A stretch of DNA of 64,000 nucleotides from contig VRZD01000023.1 in the NCBI GenBank assembly GCA_016743235.1, forward strand, positions 39,669 through 103,668. Reading direction: 5' to 3'. The notes beneath the pieces are model-generated. The model ran no database searches and had not been told where the DNA came from. It saw only the letters and a program-made list of their open reading frames with translations. This DNA comes from Pantanalinema sp. GBBB05 (lineage in GTDB: Bacteria > Cyanobacteriota > Cyanobacteriia > Leptolyngbyales > Leptolyngbyaceae). The stretch's first letter is position 1, and each line of letters starts with the position of its first letter. The position numbers and the translations under genes were made by a program. Of this stretch, positions 37,201 through 44,276 are shown in pieces.

Positions 37201-38241
37201 GACAACACCTAGACCTAAATCAAAATCTAAGCTAACAGTTGCCTTTGCATCAGTCTCAAATTCTAAACCAAAACCAGGAATTCCTACATCTCCATTAAGA
37301 GAGAAATCCCAAGAAAAAATTTTGTCAAACTTTAAATTCAAAATATATTGCTTATCTGTATCACTATTCATAGCAGTGATATGACCATGATCCACAGCAT
37401 ATTTAGCAACCTCATATGCTGTTACACTTCCATCGTTATCGGAATCCACCTTTTTATAGTCAAGATCACGGATAAATGAAATTGAGCTAATTATAGAATC
37501 TTTATGATTAGATATCGCTTGAGTAAGCTTTGCAATATTTTCTTGGCTAAGACTATCTCCCATTAAAGGAAGTTCAAGATTAGCGATAGAATTGATTGCT
37601 TGGTCTGCAAGAGAGCTAAAATAATCAGAAAATGTGCCAACTAAGCTATCAAATGATTCTTGGAGTGATTCAGGATTTTCGTTTTTTTCAATAACAATAG
37701 TATTCTGGGCGACAGTAATAATCGAAGAGTCATCTTCAGATTTGAGGCTATGCCACTCTGAGTTACTTAAATCTAGGTTTTGAATAAGTGACGCAAAGAT
37801 AGCCCCCTCATCTCCAGGAGTATCGATCGCTGCATTCACCTGCCAATCCACCGAATGACCAAATTCCTCAACTAACACACTAGCGATCGCTGCCGCATTA
37901 TCAGCATTCTTCTGTAAGAAGTCCTGGGAAACATAGATCGTGTTAGTTGCTCCAGCGTAGGCAGCATTAGCACCTTGTAGTTCTGCACCTGTACGAATCT
38001 CGATCGTGGGGAAGGCATCAAAGTCACCGGATTGCCATGCCGCTTTTAAGCTGGTGTAATCGTTGTTCTCCCCAAATGCTAATGCCATCTTGGAATCAAA
38101 TTCTGGATCGCTGGCGAATTGCTGAACTGCTTGCTTAATGATGTATACCATTTGCTCGGTAATCACTGGAGTGTCGATCGGGCTATTGGTAGCAACATCA
38201 AACAGAGTATCGATCGCTTGAAATTGATTGTTGGTAGCCAT
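31300..38241 (-). CDS. Giant RTX (haemolysin-type calcium-binding) exoprotein, 2313 aa
   Basis: The N-terminal domain (residues 1-175) is the cyanobacterial exoprotein module with IYVSQDFL and VLVEEFGHSVDWQ, which resembles a zincin helix but has Glu where HExxH needs the first His, so it is likely inactive. Residues 180-1060 hold beta-rich domains with EF-hand-like loops (DSDNDGSVTAYE, DEDQNGEIDSFD, DPNKDGKVRGSE). From about residue 1063 to the end, dozens of RTX nonapeptides (GGxGxDxLx) alternate with two related spacer domains of about 150 residues (FDVVDAD...FLNELDN...DWSDDVINGQGG). There is no N-terminal signal; export by a type I system using a C-terminal signal is expected, but its ABC transporter is not in the window. 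It may be an S-layer, adhesin or motility-surface protein. Confidence 0.9.
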   Translation of the reverse strand: MATNNQFQAIDTLFDVATNSPIDTPVITEQMVYIIKQAVQQFASDPEFDSKMALAFGENNDYTSLKAAWQSGDFDAFPTIEIRTGAELQGANAAYAGATNTIYVSQDFLQKNADNAAAIASVLVEEFGHSVDWQVNAAIDTPGDEGAIFASLIQNLDLSNSEWHSLKSEDDSSIITVAQNTIVIEKNENPESLQESFDSLVGTFSDYFSSLADQAINSIANLELPLMGDSLSQENIAKLTQAISNHKDSIISSISFIRDLDYKKVDSDNDGSVTAYEVAKYAVDHGHITAMNSDTDKQYILNLKFDKIFSWDFSLNGDVGIPGFGLEFETDAKATVSLDFDLGLGVVDPDDIGSELPDQIYINPRAYRSDEIALTFGVEVKKLDAKGELGFLQLDIGNPDGETSGKSGSIKVNNEIRIDWKDLDNNHRISPSTELNVKADTEINLNLPVKTNFDKLTESLNLPSFLPKIQADIEFQWDAIEGKLDNEASFNVFPNFALNQRGREEFGNLKDVVIQTPILKFSNVKIDVSTLFTQFIAPVIDAIQEITAPLNPFIEVLNRDITLLEDLEDLTGVSFDEDQNGEIDSFDLLKRFYPNLDTTLIQNFTKLIELINDVNISDLEGADLGQVAIELGDFEVAGIKITDNRLDLSEASVKFDPDFNFYTELDKALKGLDNSVEAQGSLKTLGDQQTVDVSAEPIDAVSNDNVPEGNSFAYGTWLKQLGSLPGGGIAFPFLDNPFQSIVDLFAGNTFDLMTYDMPEFYASFALEQEFPVMTGVDLSLGGEITASANFDFGFDTFGLQQLANSSNSFQDALSNSYVILDGFYVADPSNGDGEIPEVTIDGEVRAGGEVGIGIGGFDLASAGITGGIEASLWADLVDPNKDGKVRGSELWSTLTTDPLGLFDIGGTFTAGAEVYAEYWNPFKFQQVRETLWKSDRITLYQFDTSSMSRDRQPNLATLEDNNLMLNIGDRANERGDIFNDDRYEEVIIKGTETSQPIAANSLKAFSASSTFNTFAAAPNFYSTPANSVSVSSLGFTQTYSGFNTITANGGKGNTIIQMSNTNASLDFYGGEGDDIIQGASGNDTIRGGEGWNFVFGGAGADSIDGGSKSDKLYGEDGNDKISGGSGSDVLFGGVGNDSISGGDDDDHVNGDSGNDVIQGGLGNDVLFGNLGHDEISGEQGIDNIQGDLGDDTLSGGDDGDFIQGNEGNDLIRGDAGNDILDGGDGTDKLYGGDGQDTLEGNIGNDALYGEQGTDLISGGSGKDYLEGNDGNDTLDGGSDFDTLYGNNGEDSLNGGTGNDFLMGGQGNDTINGGGDVDQISYLIDPSGVIVNLDETKRYKNDRQANANAAITDTNPSNYYTDLESDFAINPGTAIDGFGNTDTLIDLENITGSQFDDILIGNSRNNTLFGLGGNDVLIGNGGNDIFYGGTGIDTVSYRRSSGSIFVNLERNEASGAEGYDRIYDSENVVGSNFDDPITGDAKANTITGGAGNDFIAGQAGDDSLYGETGNDQVLGGDGNDHVFGNLGNDELFGEIGDDSLYGGDGDDLIRGGQGQDKLYGDTGKDKLLGDEDNDELYGHQGDDYLNGGIGNDTLNGGEDNDFLTGEAGNDLLDGSTGNDQLWGGDGNDSLDGGIGNDLLDGGADADQLLGGEGADTLQGQAGNDRLDGGTGQDYLSGGDDDDTLFGQADNDTLDGGAGHDVLEGGSGDDDLYGQVGNDVLNGDIGNDRLWGGDGNDNLDGGIGQDSLWGGIGDDRLSGQAGQDLLEGGDGNDWMNGGLDNDTLKGGQGNDVMIGGGNQDLFYINLNEGIDTIQDFGGVGQGGNPSPATVQEVDTIKFTGAGLTANNMVLHQDGDHLVISFEDIQNTGVTLQNFSVFNLDNHHTSTGASTTIGNILFDGQTTIVDSFDVIDVDDNPTRVARTNFITFLNNLDNRTYGWDYSNDVINGMGGNDRLWGLSGNDTLRGGEGSDTLYGGQGNDLLNGQWDNDFLDGGLGNDTLRGGDGNDYLIGSFGNDTLQGQAGNDRLVGGGGQDLFIIQRGEGDDTIVDFDGVGPGSHPSEQVVNEFDILKFEGTGLVAKNMILTQTDFDFATGTSLLITFEGITDTSVTLNHFSLENLDNLPTYGDDGSLVGNLLFQFDGDDRIKDSFDVVDADWTLNQVLKGNTVTFLNELDNEVSGFDWSDDVINGQGGNDILLGLSGNDILRGGSGDDVLVGGTGTDILTGNTGADTFVLSLGGFSLVNDFILGEDFIGLGDGLTYDQLQFESGTGINAGSTSIKILGDDSVLMSLKGVQSNALTTDMFLPASSFYQPSMFA

Positions 38242-38405
38242 GATGAAATTCCCTTGTGAATTGGTTTGTAGACAAGAAATAGACAGACGAAGACGAAGCT
38301 AACAACACACAGTGACAAGACTGGTGCTGAAGTTGTTGAGTTGTAATCAATGCTGAATGGGACGATCGCGCTCTTTAATTTCTCAATTGCGATCGCGCAA
38401 ACTTT

Positions 38406-38858
38406 TTAAGCTGCCGAGTCTTTAGGGGTACGGCTAGCTAGATGAGAATGATCTGTAGCAGTGATTTGTTTGAAGCGATGCTGTAACTTAGCCACGTCAA
38501 AATTAATTTCGGTTTGTAGGCAGGACTGAACGCCGATCGGATCAATCAGATACTCCTCAGTCAGATGCATCAGCGAACAAGTCAAGCGTTGCATCTGCTC
38601 AAGTAGTTCGATTAAGACCAAATAATTCCAGTAAGTTGAGGGCTGGCTACTCCGTCTAAATCGAATAATGACCATCTTTTCGATCGTGAGTAAGGAAGCT
38701 TGAATAGCTTCTAACTTTTGATACGTTTGATTTAACCTATCTATCCGCTGCTGAATTGGTTCTGAATTGTCCTGCAAACAAGAACGCAAATCATGCAAAT
38801 GGAGGCTGAGAGTTTTTAGCCGGGTAGTAATGTGTTTCAATGCAACTTTAGTAGCCAT
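38406..38858 (-). CDS. Hypothetical helical protein, 150 aa
   Basis: The protein is almost entirely alpha-helical by composition: TTRLKTLSLHLHDLRSCL, DRLNQTYQKLEAIQASLLTIE and YLVLIELLEQMQRLTCSLMH. It has no signal peptide or membrane segment. I do not recognise a family. It lies 165 bp upstream of the giant RTX gene on the same strand and 77 bp after the PEP-CTERM gene, so it could be co-transcribed with either. A good start (ATGGCTACTAAAGTTGC) is present, but AGTAGCCATGAGTTAGTAGCC just upstream is a short duplication. Confidence 0.6.
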   Translation of the reverse strand: MATKVALKHITTRLKTLSLHLHDLRSCLQDNSEPIQQRIDRLNQTYQKLEAIQASLLTIEKMVIIRFRRSSQPSTYWNYLVLIELLEQMQRLTCSLMHLTEEYLIDPIGVQSCLQTEINFDVAKLQHRFKQITATDHSHLASRTPKDSAA

Positions 38859-38935
38859 GAGTTAGTAGCCATGAGTATGAACCCTTTAACAGGGGTAGCA
38901 GAAGCAGAAAAAGTCAGGAAGAGTGCAAAAGAATC

Positions 38936-39919
38936 CTAGCTATCCGTGGTTTGGTTTGGGCATACACGTCGTTTTAACTTGGTTCCTGTAATCCCAGCCA
39001 ATAGAAGCCCCAAAATACTGGAAGGCTCAGGTACAGCAGCAGAATTATCTTCGATCGCGGTCATTGAAAAATCAGCCGTTGCGGTGTCAAATGCTAACCT
39101 TACTGGAAAAGCGGCTGGATCTTGAGCACTGACCAGTGGATTAATGGCTGTGATGGTAAATTCAGAAACTCCAGTCCCGAGTAATGAAACAAAATCGATG
39201 CTCTGGTGACTATTGAACTGACCTAGAACTAAGTTACCTACGGAAATGGTAAACAGATCATCTCCATCAATGCCTATGGGTAGACCCAGACTATTAAATA
39301 GAGAGTTGGAAAGCATTTGATAACGGAATCCAGGAGTTATAGGTGGATCGAACCACTTGCCTGAAGGAGCATTCCAAAACACCCATTCTCCTGATTTGAT
39401 TGCCTCTGGCAAAATAGGATAATCCTGAGAACTGCCAGGTTGAGTCGTCTCTCCGTCATACGGACCGATGTAGGCAAATCTATTGCTATTACCCGCTGAA
39501 TAAAGCCACTGCTGGCGATCGCTACCTACTACTACAGCCCAGCCCTCTACCAGAGCAAACGTGCACATAATATCAGGTTGGTAAGCTCCCATGCAGCCAT
39601 CGATCCAGGTGACTCTACTGACATCAATAATCTGTAGGTTGGCAAGTGGTTGTCCACTTCTCTGAGCTACATCTTCTAAAATGGCGTTTGAGAGGGATGC
39701 TGGAAGGTCTTCAGGCGTAGCTGGAGATGGCTGATAGCAACCACGGATACCAAAGCAAGGCAACCATTCATCTGCTTGAACCGTAATACGTGGGTCTAAG
39801 GAAACAGTTGATTGTACCAAGCTGAACGCAGAAGCAGGGCGGTTACATGCTTCTAATAGCATTAAAGCCATTGCTGCTAGGGAGAGGCATTTTAACCCTC
39901 GGACGATCGAGGTAGTCAT
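38936..39919 (-). CDS. PEP-CTERM protein with a shared APSG-GQF domain, 327 aa
   Basis: The start has AAGGAG 6 nt upstream. A signal peptide with a lipobox-like stretch (ALMLLEACNRP) begins the protein, so lipoprotein processing at the Cys is possible. The middle holds a PQPDIMCTFALVEGWAVVVG-type region. Residues about 180-290 (NAPSGKWFDPP ... GQFNSHQSIDFVSLLGTGVSEFTIT ... FPVRLAF) match a domain in the PEP-CTERM protein at 51624-53246. The C-terminus is AAVPEPS, a hydrophobic helix and LKRRV, the exosortase signal, followed by an unusual extra tail. The gene is divergent from locus B and carries the two-part promoter-like element upstream. Confidence 0.85.
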   Translation of the reverse strand: MTTSIVRGLKCLSLAAMALMLLEACNRPASAFSLVQSTVSLDPRITVQADEWLPCFGIRGCYQPSPATPEDLPASLSNAILEDVAQRSGQPLANLQIIDVSRVTWIDGCMGAYQPDIMCTFALVEGWAVVVGSDRQQWLYSAGNSNRFAYIGPYDGETTQPGSSQDYPILPEAIKSGEWVFWNAPSGKWFDPPITPGFRYQMLSNSLFNSLGLPIGIDGDDLFTISVGNLVLGQFNSHQSIDFVSLLGTGVSEFTITAINPLVSAQDPAAFPVRLAFDTATADFSMTAIEDNSAAVPEPSSILGLLLAGITGTKLKRRVCPNQTTDS

Positions 39920-39948
39920 GGAAGACTCCTTTTAACTGAGGTGTTACT

Positions 39949-39982
39949 CTCTTCTCGGAAGTTCACCTAGGGGATTTACGCA
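39949..39982 (-). promoter_or_regulatory. Two-part promoter-like element upstream of the PEP-CTERM gene
   Basis: In sense orientation TGCGTAAA (39975-39982), 18 bases, then GAGAAGAG (39949-39956), 30 bases before the start codon. It is one of eight copies in this region and fits a -35/-10 promoter of an alternative sigma factor. Confidence 0.6.
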
Positions 39983-40124
39983 AATTCTTCAAAAATTTCA
40001 GTAATTTATATGATGGAGCAGTACAAATACGGATTAAACCCAAACTTTTGCAGGGTGACAGTCTGATGGAAGCAAGCACCCCTTGGCTCAAGCACCTGGA
40101 AAGATGCGGTCGAGGTGTTTCCTC

Positions 40125-40157
40125 TGTCTCTCACGTCAAATAGGGGATTTTTACGTA
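40125..40157 (-). promoter_or_regulatory. Two-part promoter-like element without an adjacent gene
   Basis: Sense orientation TACGTAAA (40150-40157), 17 bases, then GAGAGACA (40125-40132). No start codon follows within 50 bases on the minus strand; the nearest gene starts 206 bases away. It could give an RNA or a longer leader for the PEP-CTERM gene. Confidence 0.45.
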
Positions 40158-40239
40158 ATTGTTATCAAACTTTAGCAGGCAATTTATTTAACCTCGATTG
40201 TCCCCAGTTGATAGGCTATTGGAAAAATTGAGAGAAAGT

Positions 40240-40272
40240 TGCGTAGAACGGGCACTTTAATCCAGAGAGGTA
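40240..40272 (+). promoter_or_regulatory. Two-part promoter-like element upstream of the locus B sigma gene
   Basis: TGCGTAGA (40240-40247), 17 bases, then GAGAGGTA (40265-40272), about 46 bases before the start codon at 40318. If correct, the sigma factor would drive its own operon. Confidence 0.6.
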
Positions 40273-40317
40273 AATAGATGACGTTGCTGGCAGCTAACTA
40301 GGTTTGAGCTCTACACT

Positions 40318-40947
40318 ATGCATGAAATAGATTTTGAAGTGCTTGATAGCCAGCTTGCTGAACTGGCAGAACAGGCAAAACAAGCAAAGTCTGCTCTAGA
40401 GCGACAACGATCGCTGAATCGATTGATCCATTTACTATCTCAACCCCGTGTTCTTTATCGACCTCAAGTGAACCGCCATCCTCCAGACGTGCATCGGGAT
40501 CTGTATAACGAAACTTGCCAACGAGTATGGCTATACGTCTGTCGCAATATCGGACAATATAATCCGCAGCGAGGCAGTGTGAGAACCTGGGTAAACTATT
40601 TATTAGATAAGCGGTTCATTGACGTTGTGAAAGAGCGTAATGGTAGGCGGATTACATATGTTCCTGATATAGCAGAACTAGAAAAAGTAATGCCTGAAGC
40701 AGAGATTTCTGATGCCCAGATACTTCAAGAGTATATTACTCAAGATCCCACAGGAGAACTGCGAAAGAAGCATATCAAAGGACATCCAGCTGCCAGTTTT
40801 CAGGCGATCGCACTCCGCATCTTGGCTGGAAAGACCTGGAAAGAAATCTCGGAGGAGTTTAGGATTCCGATCTCTTCTCTCAGTGCTTTCTACCAACGTT
40901 ACCTGAAGAAAGTTGCTCCCATATTACGCCAACGACTAAGACACTAA
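40318..40947 (+). CDS. Sigma-70 family RNA polymerase sigma factor, 209 aa, first gene of locus B
   Basis: An N-terminal coiled-coil (residues 8-40) precedes a region-2-like segment (DLYNETCQRVWLYVCRNI, YNPQRGSVRTWVNYLLDKRF) that contacts RNA polymerase and the -10 element. The C-terminal region 4 is a helix-turn-helix (ILAGKTWKEISEEFRIPISS, then LSAFYQRYLKKVAPILRQ). It has ECF-like size and architecture. It heads an operon with DUF1822, CHAT-CHASE2 and DUF928 (gaps of 49, 37 and 36 bp). A possible self-recognised promoter lies 46 bp upstream. No classic anti-sigma gene is adjacent; DUF1822 or the CHASE2 protein may take that part, which is inference. Confidence 0.82.
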   Translation: MHEIDFEVLDSQLAELAEQAKQAKSALERQRSLNRLIHLLSQPRVLYRPQVNRHPPDVHRDLYNETCQRVWLYVCRNIGQYNPQRGSVRTWVNYLLDKRFIDVVKERNGRRITYVPDIAELEKVMPEAEISDAQILQEYITQDPTGELRKKHIKGHPAASFQAIALRILAGKTWKEISEEFRIPISSLSAFYQRYLKKVAPILRQRLRH

Positions 40948-40996
40948 ATGTACTTGTCAGCCTTCCCGCCCATTCCCTACTGTAAGGATACCCTTT

Positions 40997-41917
40997 ATGA
41001 CCACTGCGACCGATTTTGTCTTTCCAATTCCGCTAGCCTGGGATGCCCATGACCTAGCTGAGCAGAGCCGACAGCATACTACAGCCGATCGGGCAAAACA
41101 ATCCTACCTCCGTACACTAGCCGTATATGCTGTCAAATATTACCTGGATTGCATGGGCATAGCCTCCTCATACGGTGATGGAATCAACAATCCCACCCTT
41201 TTGCAACTGGGATGTGGGGCTGAGGTTTGCTTGTCAGAGTTAGGCCGTTTAGAGTGTCTACCAGTATTGCCAGGGTCTTCAGTGGTTGAGGTATTACCCG
41301 AGGTTTGGAGCGATCGTTTGGCTTATGTGGCAGTACAACTCGATTCATCTCTGCAAACGGCTTGGATCGTGGGGTATCTAGAAACCGTTTGTACTGAGCA
41401 AGTTCCGCTAGAAAAATTTCGCCAGAACTCCTTAGAAGACTTATTGATCTTTCTCGATCGCCAGCAGCAGACTCAGATCCAACAGCAAGTAGTCAACCAC
41501 GCTCCAATTAAACTCAGTGCATGGTTTCATAATACATTTCAGCAACACTGGCAAAATCTGAATACGATATTAACCCCGACCCAACTGGCATATCGCCATC
41601 GGTTAAGCTCGGCTATGGGACGGAAAATATTTGACCTGAAACGGGCAGATCAGCAAGTTGAATTGTCTTTAGGTCTTACTCCTCTCGATACATCAGAACT
41701 AGACGTTTGGGTTGGAGTGCATCCCGTAGGAGGGCAGACTCAACTGCCAGAAGATTTACAGTTAGTCATTCTGAATGCATCTGGTGAAACTGTAATGCAA
41801 GCTCAGGCGAACAACACAGAGAGTCTCCAGTTTCAATTCAGTGGCGAACTTGGTGAACAATTTAGCGTCTGTATGATTCTAGGCGATGTGAGTGTAACAG
41901 AAGCCTTTGTGATTTGA
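40997..41917 (+). CDS. DUF1822 family protein, 306 aa (locus B)
   Basis: It shows the DUF1822 pattern: helical start (AKQSYLRTLAVYAVKYYLDC), then LGRLECLPVLPGSSVVEVLP and LAYVAVQLDSSLQTAWIVGYL. It lacks the central segment of about 120 residues found in the locus A protein. The C-terminal segment (GETVMQAQA, FSVCMILGDVSV) is conserved between the two. No signal peptide or membrane segment is present. The start has AAGG upstream and lies 49 bp after the sigma gene. Function is unknown; the conserved place right after a sigma factor in both loci suggests that it acts with it. Confidence 0.84.
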   Translation: MTTATDFVFPIPLAWDAHDLAEQSRQHTTADRAKQSYLRTLAVYAVKYYLDCMGIASSYGDGINNPTLLQLGCGAEVCLSELGRLECLPVLPGSSVVEVLPEVWSDRLAYVAVQLDSSLQTAWIVGYLETVCTEQVPLEKFRQNSLEDLLIFLDRQQQTQIQQQVVNHAPIKLSAWFHNTFQQHWQNLNTILTPTQLAYRHRLSSAMGRKIFDLKRADQQVELSLGLTPLDTSELDVWVGVHPVGGQTQLPEDLQLVILNASGETVMQAQANNTESLQFQFSGELGEQFSVCMILGDVSVTEAFVI

Positions 41918-41954
41918 AGTAGTGGCTACATCTATCAGAGTTGAACGTTGAACA

Positions 41955-44240
41955 ATGAGCAGGGTAGTTGTCCTCCGGTTTGAAGGAGATCTGAAAGTCC
42001 GTGGATTTCAAGTCACGCTAGAAATTCGTTCGGAAAGCAATCAGATTGAGCTAGAAGGACGGGGGCAGTTACCGCCCAATTTAGCTTTAGTAGATTCTCT
42101 GCATAACTGGCAGGATAAATACCGCAATGTTGGAGCACCCGCTCGGATTAAGCCAAAGCAGATTATTTATGATGGCAATATTCAGCAGCGTCGGAATGAC
42201 TGCAAACAGGCAGCGGTGCTCCTCCGCGATCGCTTCACAGCTTGGCTGAAATTAGATTCCTTCCGCTCGGTTGATCTGCAATTGCGGGAAGAGTTGCAGC
42301 GGGATGAAGAGATTCGGTTGTTACTGCGTAGTGCAGATCAGAAATTACAAAAACTACCCTGGCACGAATGGGATTTTGTCCAACGTTATCCAAATACTGA
42401 AGTTGTTTTAACCCCTTGGGAACAGAAACGTCGTCAATCTCTCATTGGTTCTCATCAACTAACTAAAAATCGTATCCTAGCGATTCTAGGGCATCGGCAT
42501 GGAATTGATGTGGATGTTGATCGCCAACTACTTGAGCATTTACCAAATTCAGAAGTGACCTTTCTGGTAGAACCCCTACGACAGGAGTTAGGCGATCGCC
42601 TGTGGGAGCAATCTTGGGATGTCATCTTCTTTGCTGGACATAGTGAAACAGAAGGCGAAACAGGACGAATCTACCTTAATCCCACTGATAGCCTCACGAT
42701 CGAAGAACTCTGGTATACCCTCCGCAAAGCAGTCGATCGCGGCTTAAAACTAGCAATTTTTAACTCCTGTGACGGTCTAGGACTGGTACAACAACTGGAT
42801 GATTTAGCTATTCCTCACCTGATTGTCATGCGGGAGTTAGTTCCTGATCGAGTTGCTCAGGAATTTTTGAAATATTTGCTTTCTGCTCTATCCGCTAGTA
42901 AGCCTGTGCATCTCGCCGTTCGGGAAGCGCGGGAACGTCTAGAAGCCCTGGAACCAGAATTTCCCTGTGCTACCTGGCTGCCTGTTATGCACCAGTCTAC
43001 CGATTACATCCCTATTTCTATTCCCCCCGACCCTAAACCATCTGAACGTCAACGATGTCCAGTCAAACAGCTTCTATTCGTTAGTTTGGTCGTCACCACA
43101 CTAGTGATGGGAATTCGCTGGACAGGCTTATTACAATCTGCCGAGCTACAAGCCTATGATCACCTCATGCGATCGCGCCCAATTGAGCAGATCGATCGCA
43201 ACATCGTTGTAGTTGAAGTAACACAAGAGAATATTAAGAAGCCAGAAGACTATCCAGTAAAAGATGCCCAACTCGCACAGTTAATTCAGAAAATTCAGAT
43301 GGCAAGACCAAGAGCGATCGGTTTAGCCATGCACCGCTTTCAAGCCCGACCACCTGGACGCGAAGATCTAATTGCTCAATTTAAGGCTACCAATCTATCT
43401 ACAGTTTGTTCCTTTTGGTCTGAGGACGTTAACTATTCGCCACCGCCTGAACTTTCAGATCAACAAAAGGTTGAGCAAGTTGGTTTTAGTGATGCATTAC
43501 CAGATGAGTTTTCCCCCAGCTCAGATGTTATTCGGCGGCAATTACTAGCCTACGATCCTGAGTTTCTGGATCAGACATCATCTTGTAATACTCCGTACAG
43601 CTTTAGTTGGCTATTAGCACGGCAGTTTCTTAGAGCTGAAGGAATCTTCTTTGATTCTAATAGTAGAGGATGGGAAGGTGAAAGAGTTACGCTTCAACCA
43701 TTGAAAAGCCGTGCAGGAGGATATCAACAGCTTGATGGAAGAAGTAATCAAATTCTTATTAACTACCGTTCAAGAATGAAACCTACTAGAAGTATTAGCA
43801 TGAATGAGGCGTTACAAGGTGAACGACCAGAGTTAATGAGAGATCGATTGGTACTCATTGGACATGGTGATCATCAATATGCAGATAGACATCACACACC
43901 AATTGGCGAGTTAACTGGCGTATGGATTTTTGCTCATGTGATTAGCCAAATTATTAATGCAGAATTGGGAGGACGAGCATTGATTTGGGTGTTACCTCAA
44001 TGGAAAGATTTGCAGTGGGGAGATAGTTTATTTGTTGCGTTATGGGCACTATTAGGTAGTGGAATAATATGGATTGTGCGATCGCCCTGGTGGCTAATAG
44101 GTTTTATAGGAATGGGGCTATTTTTGCTGTATCAGATTTGTCTGATTCTCCTAGTTTATGGTGGCTGGATGCCGCTTATTCCTGCAGCTATCGCTTTTCT
44201 TGTTACAAGTAGCTGCATAGCGTACTTGCGCTATCGTTGA
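41955..44240 (+). CDS. CHAT-CHASE2 membrane protein, 761 aa (locus B)
   Basis: N-terminal CHAT domain with FFAGHS (H229) and FNSCDGL (C272), both dyad residues kept. A transmembrane helix near residue 375 (QLLFVSLVVTTLVMGI) enters the CHASE2 domain (IVVVEVTQENI ... PRAIGLAMHRF). The LTGVWIFAHVISQIINAELG segment, typical of the CHASE2 end, precedes two or three C-terminal helices. Topology predicts CHAT in the cytoplasm and CHASE2 outside, so an envelope signal could switch a caspase-like protease. A plausible target is the sigma factor or DUF1822 protein of the same operon. Homologue of the 10917-13343 product. Confidence 0.88.
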   Translation: MSRVVVLRFEGDLKVRGFQVTLEIRSESNQIELEGRGQLPPNLALVDSLHNWQDKYRNVGAPARIKPKQIIYDGNIQQRRNDCKQAAVLLRDRFTAWLKLDSFRSVDLQLREELQRDEEIRLLLRSADQKLQKLPWHEWDFVQRYPNTEVVLTPWEQKRRQSLIGSHQLTKNRILAILGHRHGIDVDVDRQLLEHLPNSEVTFLVEPLRQELGDRLWEQSWDVIFFAGHSETEGETGRIYLNPTDSLTIEELWYTLRKAVDRGLKLAIFNSCDGLGLVQQLDDLAIPHLIVMRELVPDRVAQEFLKYLLSALSASKPVHLAVREARERLEALEPEFPCATWLPVMHQSTDYIPISIPPDPKPSERQRCPVKQLLFVSLVVTTLVMGIRWTGLLQSAELQAYDHLMRSRPIEQIDRNIVVVEVTQENIKKPEDYPVKDAQLAQLIQKIQMARPRAIGLAMHRFQARPPGREDLIAQFKATNLSTVCSFWSEDVNYSPPPELSDQQKVEQVGFSDALPDEFSPSSDVIRRQLLAYDPEFLDQTSSCNTPYSFSWLLARQFLRAEGIFFDSNSRGWEGERVTLQPLKSRAGGYQQLDGRSNQILINYRSRMKPTRSISMNEALQGERPELMRDRLVLIGHGDHQYADRHHTPIGELTGVWIFAHVISQIINAELGGRALIWVLPQWKDLQWGDSLFVALWALLGSGIIWIVRSPWWLIGFIGMGLFLLYQICLILLVYGGWMPLIPAAIAFLVTSSCIAYLRYR

Positions 44241-44276
44241 CAACATCACTGTTGATATTACTTTTACTCAGTTATT

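Noticed and set aside
40067..40144. 25-codon plus-strand ORF in the gap before the sigma gene
   Set aside because: No ribosome-binding site and no recognisable composition; probably chance.
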